Source: Laccaria trichodermophora (lineage: Eukaryota; Basidiomycota; Agaricomycetes; Agaricales; Hydnangiaceae). From it: a stretch of 64,000 nt of DNA. The DNA lies in assembly GCA_018417955.1 (NCBI GenBank), contig JACTVC010000044.1, positions 124,001-188,000 on the forward strand, in the 5' to 3' direction. The number at the start of each line of letters is the position of its first letter. The stretch's first letter is position 1. Of this stretch, positions 58,015 through 64,000 are shown piece after piece. The translations under genes and the position numbers were made by a program. The notes beneath the pieces were generated by a model. That model saw nothing but the letters and a program-made list of their open reading frames with translations, had not been told where the DNA came from and made no database searches.

Positions 58015-60420
58015 GCATATTTTTAGGAAGTGTATGGGTATCCGAACAAGCCCTCAATCACAGAAAATGGGGCATATTGAGGCCCTGGGGAGTTGTGAGC
58101 ATATGGGCAAAAAAGCGAAAATACACACTGACCTAGCTCCACGAGACCTCAACCGTTTTGTAAGCGGTTTTGGGGAGCGTCTTCACGGAGTGTGGGGGTA
58201 TCCAAACGAACCCTCGACCATGGAAAACGAAGCAGATTGAGGCCCTGGGGAGTTTTGAGCAGATAGGCAAAAAAGCGAAAATACACACTCACCTAGCTCC
58301 ACGAGACCTCAACCGTTTTATAAGTGGTTTTGGGGAGCGTCTTCACGGAGTGTGGGGGTAACCGAACGAGTGCTTGATCACAAAAATCGAAGCAGATTGA
58401 GGTCCTGGGAAGTTGTCAGCACAAGGGGAAAAGGAGCGAAAAGACAAACTTACCTAGCTCCATGAGACCTCAACCGTTTGGTACGCGGTTTTCGGGAGCG
58501 TCTTCACGGAGTGTAGGGGTATCTGATTGAGTCCTCGATCGCAGAAATTGAAGCAGATTGAGGTCCTGGGGAGTTGTGAGCATAAGGGCAAAAGAGCGAA
58601 AATGGAAACTGACCTAGCTCCACAAGACCTCAACCGTTTTGTAAGCGGTTTGGGGGAGCGTCTTAGCGGAGTGTAGGGGTATCCGAACGAGTCCTTGATC
58701 ACAAAAATCGGCGCAGATTGAGGTTCTGGGGAGTTGTGAGCACAAGGGCAAAAAAGCGATAATAGAAACTACCTAGCTCCACGAGACCTTAACCAGTTTG
58801 TAAGCGGTTTGGGGGAGCGTCTTAGCGGAGTGTAGGGGTATCCGAACGAGTTCTTGATCACAAAAATCGACCCAGATTGAGGTTCTGGGGAGTTGTGAGC
58901 ACAAGGGCAAAAAAGCGATAATAGAAACTGACCTAGCTCCACAAGACCTCAACCGTTTTGTAAGCGGTTTGGGGGAGCGTCTTAGCGGAGTGTAGGGGTA
59001 TCCGAACGAGCCCTCGATCGCGAAAATCGAAGCAGATTGAGGTTCTGGGGAGTTGTGAGCATAAGGGCAAAAAAGCGATAATAGAAACTGACCTAGCTCC
59101 ACAAGACCTCAACCGTTTTGTAAGCGGTTTGGGGGAGCGTCTTAGCGGAGTGTAGGGGTATCCGAACGAGCCCTTGATCACAAAAATAGACCCAGATTGA
59201 GGTTCTGGGGAGTTGTGAGCACAAGGGCAAAAAAGCGATAATAGAAACTGACCTAGCTCCACGAGACCTTAACCATTTTGTAAGCTGTTTTGGGGAGCGT
59301 CTTAGCGGAGTGTAGGGGTATCCGAACGAGCCCTCGATCGCGAAAATCGAAGCAGATTGAGGTTCTGGGGAGTTGTGAGCATAAGGGTAAAAAAGCGATA
59401 ATAGAAACTGACCTAGCTCCACAAGACCTCAACCGTTTTGTAAGCGGTTTGGGGGAGCATCTTAGCGGAGTGTAGGGGTATCCGAACGAGTCCTTAATCA
59501 CAAAAATCGGCGCAGATTGAGGTTCTGGGGAGTTGTGAGCACAAGGGCAAAAAAGCGATAATAGAAACTACCTAGCTCCACGAGACCTTAACCAGTTTGT
59601 AAGCGGTTTTTGGGAGCGTCTTAGCGGAGTGTAGGGGTATCCGAACGAGTCCTTGATCACAAAAATCGACCCAGATTGAGGTTCTGGGGAGTTGTGAGCA
59701 CAAGGGCAAAAAAGCGGTAATAGAAACTGACCTAGCTCCACGAGACCTTAACCATTTTGTAAGCTGTTTTGGGGAGCGTCTTAGCGGAGTGTAGGGGTAT
59801 CCGAACGAGCCCTCGATCGCGAAAATCGAAGCAGATTGAGGTTCTGGGGAGTTGTGAGCATAAGGGCAAAAAAGCGATAATAGAAACTGACCTAGCTCCA
59901 CAAGACCTCAACCGTTTTGTAAGCGGTTTGGGGGAGCGTCTTAGCGGAGTGTAGGGGTATCCGAACGAGCCCTTGATCACAAAAATAGACCCAGATTGAG
60001 GTTCTGGGGAGTTGTGAGCACAAGGGCAAAAAAGCGATAATAGAAACTGACCTAGCTCCACGAGACCTTAACCATTTTGTAAGCTGTTTTGGGGAGCGTC
60101 TTAGCGGAGTGTAGGGGTATCCGAACGAGCCCTCGATCGCGAAAATCGAAGCAGATTGAGGTTCTGGGGAGTTGTGAGCATAAGGGTAAAAAAGCGATAA
60201 TAGAAACTGACCTAGCTCCACAAGACCTCAACCGTTTTGTAAGCGGTTTGGGGGAGCGTCTTGGCGGAGTGTAGGGGTATCCGAACGAGCCCTTGATCAC
60301 AAAAATCGGCACAGATTGAGGTTCTGGGGAGTTGTGAGCATAAGGGCAAAAAAGCGCAAATGGAAACTGACCTAGCTCCCCGCAACCTCAACCGTTTTGT
60401 AAACGGTTTTTGGGAGCATC
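58015..60420. repeat. 160-bp satellite array of element A, copy 2
   Basis: About 15 units of 159-160 bp of the same satellite as at 42010-45410, but with a different internal order (a 479-bp block repeats, for example 59290 and 59769). It is five to six units shorter than the first array. Confidence 0.9.
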
Positions 60421-60955
60421 TTCACAGAGTGTGGGGCTATCCAAACGAGCTCAAGATCATGAAAATCGAAGCCGCGTTGACAGAGAACTTTCATTGTGTT
60501 TGGACTAGCCAAGACGGCAATGTACCATTCCACCAACAAACTACACACAGCCACATGAGCAAGAGTCAAGACACACATTACAAGTTGACCAGATCCCCAC
60601 CCAAATGAAATATTGCTGTGAGATGAATATGGTAGACATGTGGCACTCGAATTGTTTGGACTGGCCAAGACAATGACAAGCATGCAAAGGAAACAGACAA
60701 GATGTGGTAGATAGATACATTGCACAAATCGTTTGGACTGGCCAAGACAACAAAGAGTGCAAGACAGCAAAGTGTACAGCACACCACCTGCTTTGGATGT
60801 GGCATTATGTGTGTTGCGTTTGGATTAACCAAGACGACAACAACACAATGGATGTGGCATCACAGAATGCTCTGTATCACGTTTGGATTGACCAAGATGA
60901 TGACAACAGGGTTTGTACTTAGCAAGCAGAAGTTGACGTTGAGTCTTCGGAAGCA

Positions 60956-61034
60956 TCCGAAAATGACGTACTTCCCTTGCGGGCTACCTTTGATTTTGAA
61001 GGTAGCCCGCAAGGGAAGTACGTCATTTTCGGAG
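60956..61034. repeat. Long palindrome, element A copy 2
   Basis: Same sequence as at 45910-45988 but with perfect arms: CCGAAAATGACGTACTTCCC pairs with its complement ending at 61032. Confidence 0.9.
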
Positions 61035-62784
61035 ATTTCCGATGCTTACAAATCAAGCCTATACACATTATATTAGCTGTAAAGGGCTTGCTGCTTGCAA
61101 TGATGAGCTTAGGGTGTTGCTCACTGTTGGTGGCGACGTCGGGGGTCGTTTTCAGGGTCCAGGGCGCATTTCTAAATAAGGAAATGTGCGCATTTTCAGA
61201 TGTAAAATAGCAATAAAATAGCAGAAAAATCACCAAAATCACAAAAAATTGAGGGTAGTCTGGTAATGATGTTGGAGGTTGTTTTCAGGGTTCAGGGCAC
61301 ATTTCTAAATAAGGAAATGTGTGCATTTTCAGATGTAAAATAGCAATAAAATAGCAGAAAAATCAGAAAAAAATTGAGGGTGCTGCTTACTGCTGGTAAT
61401 GATGTTGGAGGTTGTTTTCAGGGTCCAGGGTATATTTCCAAATATGGTAATATAGCCAACAATAGCCAGAAAATCAGAAAAAAAAATGGAGGATAGTGGT
61501 AATAACCTTGGGTAATGTTGTCAAGGTTCAGAGGCTATTCTCATCATGGTAATATAACCAGAGATAGCTAGAAAATAGCCAGAAAATCAGAAAGAAATGA
61601 GGGATGGTGCTTATTGCCAGTGATAACCTTGGGTAACATTGTCAGAGTCCAGAGTCTAGTTCCAAATAGAGTAATATAGACCCAAAAATAGCCAGAAAAT
61701 AGCTAGAAAATCAGAAAAAAATGGGGGATGGTGCCCACTGCAGTGATAACATTGGGTAATCTTGTCAGGGTCTAGTTCTATATATGGTAATATATCCAAA
61801 AAAAAGCCAGAAAACTGTTATAAAATCAGAAAGAAATGGAGGATGGTGCTTAGATATCATTGGGTAACATTGTCAGGGTCCAGAGTCTAGTTCCAAATAT
61901 GGTAATATAACAAAGAATAGCCAGAAAATGGGCAAAAAATCAGAAAAAAATGGTGGATGGTGCTCATTGCTGCGATAATGTTTGGTAATGTTGTCAGGGT
62001 CAAGGGTCCAGCTCCAAATATGGTAATAGATCCAAAAATTGCTGGAATATAGTGGAAAAATTGAAAAGAAAAAAAAGTTTGAATGGTATGTAGAATGTCA
62101 GGCACTACCTTCAGAGTCCATACCAAAAAAGAAAATATCATCTACTTTGACCAAAAACTGGAGAAAACCAAGCAAATAATAACTTTGTCTATTACGGCCT
62201 ATTGGTAATGGGATGATGGGATGATTGTCACATGATCAGTTACCAAAAATAGTCAACAAATGGAAGTTGTAGCCCTACACTGAAAGTGCTCCTGTTGTAG
62301 AGATAATCTAACTTTGTAGTCTATGTCTGACATCTGCAGTCTTTTATTGTATATTAGTAAACTTTGTAGTATAAGTTTGCTAAAGTGTTCAGGGTATAGA
62401 GCAGACATCCAAATATGGTAATCCATTAAAAATAGTCATAAAATCTGTGAAAATTGAAGGATGGTGCTTATTGTTAGTAATGATGTTGGGTAACAGTTTC
62501 AGGCTCTAGGGTAGATTTCCAAATATGGTAATCTACCTGCATATAATGAGAAAATAAGAAAAAAATAAGAAAAACATAGAAATGTTTTTTATTGATGGTG
62601 ATGATGCTGGGGTAATTTGTTTAGAATCCAGAAGAAGACTTATATAGGAAGATTTACTGGTTTGTGATAAAAATGTACCCAGAAAGACAGAAAAAAAGGA
62701 GAAAAAGTAGAAATTGGTTTCTATTGCCTTTGCAAAAAAAGGAGGACTCGTTTCTGCCATGCTTGCAATGGCCTCTAACACAAG

Positions 62785-63966
62785 TATGAGAAGCTGTTCA
62801 ACATAAGTTAAGCAGGCAAGCTCATCAGGAATTTTACCAAGCCAAAAACCATTACAAAGTGCATTAGCGGGTATTTTTCCTTTGTCTAGACTTTTATTGC
62901 AAGTTTTGCATATATATTTACAGTCATCATCAATCACAGGCCCCATGATTTCATGAATTTCATTTTGTTCAGATTTTCTTTCTATTCGGGAAACCCCTTC
63001 TCGAATCAATGGCTCCAAGTTACTTGAGGTATCAGATCGTTTTAACATGTCCGATAATCTCGTTAGCTGACCACAAACTGCGCATCCAGATTCAAGAAGT
63101 TTGGAAGGGTGTGTGTCTTCACAGAATCCACTAATTATTCTATGAATTAATTTCTTAGAGGGTGGTTTAGGTGGGAATTTAGTGATTTTTGATGTCTGAT
63201 AAGTAGACTTATTCTCTTTACTTCTCTTAGTTTTGTACATTGGACCTTTTAAAAATTTAACGTACTTTTTTTTAATTTTAGCTTGACATTCAGAAGATGT
63301 CAAAGCTGGCTTCACTGGAGCAAACAATGTATAAAATTGAGAACATCTTGATGAACACATATGTGCGGATAAAACCTCTAGCACGTCTGCAACCAGAGAT
63401 TTGCTCGGTATTGTAACATTGTGCATCTTTGCAATAGATTTTGCTTGAACTAATGATAATTTCCCCTTTAATAATTCCAATGGCATATAACATATAAGAA
63501 GTTCAGGGTTTTTACGTAACTCAGCCTGAGCTGCTTGAAGCACAACCTGGCCAACATATTTATAATTGATGGAGGTTGCATTCTGTGGTTCTAGACTGTA
63601 TGGAGTTATATAGCTTTTGATCTCGCTTATGTTTGCATTGAATTTTCCACCACCATATTGAATGGAAGGCACAACCGTTGGCATTGCTTGACAAGTGCAT
63701 CCATACCCATACCAATGTCTAATAGAATAAGGTTTATCTATGGTTGATGCATGGTTAAAGGAAACTCTATTTGACAATAACGGTTCATAGTTATACCAGT
63801 CAGAGATGGACGAAACTGAGGTATATGTATGGGCAGATATATATTGAATTGTTTGTGAAACCAGAAGCAAGGAGAAAAAATGCACAACAAACTGACGACG
63901 AACAAATAATGCAGGTAGCGATAAAGAGAGGTGCTCTCGAAACAAGCGAAGTTTGTTTGCATACAA
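62785..63966 (-). pseudogene. Helitron Rep, N-terminal part
   Basis: An uninterrupted minus-strand frame reads toward the insertion site of element A. It includes HWYGYGCTCQAMPTVVPSI, HMCSSRCSQF, ISGFCEDTHPSKLLESGCAV with CGQL, CKYICKTCNKSLDKGKIPAN and GFWLGKIPDELACLTYVEQ, the Cys-rich N-terminal region common to fungal Helitron proteins. It stops at element A (LLI) and resumes at 57667. No convincing ATG is seen, so the start is upstream of an intron or outside the window. Confidence 0.8.
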
Positions 63967-64000
63967 ATGACGGAAACTACAATGTCTTGAGAATCGAAGT

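Larger units (their letters stand above)
57669..62784 (+). mobile_element. Element A, complete copy 2 inside the Helitron
   Basis: 5,116 bp. Left end TTACGAGTCCTCTGAG at 57669. Right end GAGGACTCGT at 62742-62751, a GCCATgcttgcAATGGC hairpin, then CACAAG at 62784. The flanks read CACGTGA before and TATGAG after; removing the element restores the Helitron frame (EQLLI then SRVRHNRC), so there is no duplication beyond one ambiguous T. It contains the satellite array, the GTTTGGACTGGCCAAGAC repeats, the long palindrome and the CAGGGTCCAGGG modules. Confidence 0.9.

Overview
The window looks like a TE-saturated, AT-rich stretch of a basidiomycete nuclear genome, most likely an Agaricomycete. The reasons are genes cut by many 41-60 bp GT-AG introns, a CxC5/CxC6 protein of the kind carried by KDZ transposons, an F-box-like protein, and Helitron Rep/PIF1 genes of the fungal type. 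No database search was possible, so the organism call rests on gene architecture and recognised protein motifs only.

Layout. 1-3730 is a near-perfect palindrome built of tandem repeats (1.67-kb arms, about 0.39-kb spacer). 3731-8440 holds two decayed ORFs with a repeated motif, a 55-bp minisatellite, a 686-bp solo LTR with a 5-bp TSD, and a TA-flanked MITE. 8440-16080 is an old element interrupted by two intact-looking convergent genes: a Cys-rich protein with a UIM-like motif (9623-11591) and a CxC5-CxC6 KDZ-type protein (11728-13938). 16081-20848 is a reversed element with captured gene pieces and inverted satellite arrays. 22142-25211 is a stack of element left ends with one right end. 25268-38570 is the gene-rich part: four or five unrecognised or F-box-like genes, a dense low-complexity and minisatellite block, and a hAT-like MITE. 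38579-63966 is a nest of mobile DNA. Two 2.6-kb copies of element B lie in opposite orientation around a 41.5-47.7 kb satellite-bearing element A. After them come a Helitron helicase fragment, element E, and a broken Helitron Rep/helicase gene on the minus strand that is split by a second, complete copy of A.

Main biological point. Most repeats belong to two related non-autonomous families that share one terminal plan. The left end starts TTAYGAGTCC and folds into a hairpin. The right end carries the inverse 10-mer about 33-35 bp before a CACAAG terminus, with a small hairpin between them. The left and right 10-mers covary between families (ACGAGTCCTC/GAGGACTCGT versus ATGAGTCCTT/AAGGACTCAT). 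The one insertion whose empty site can be rebuilt shows no target duplication beyond a single T. This resembles rolling-circle (Helitron-2/HLE2-like) elements. They carry captured exons, CArG-like decamers, long palindromes and 160-bp satellites whose units look like an exon plus a short intron. One member seems to enclose the KDZ-associated gene pair.
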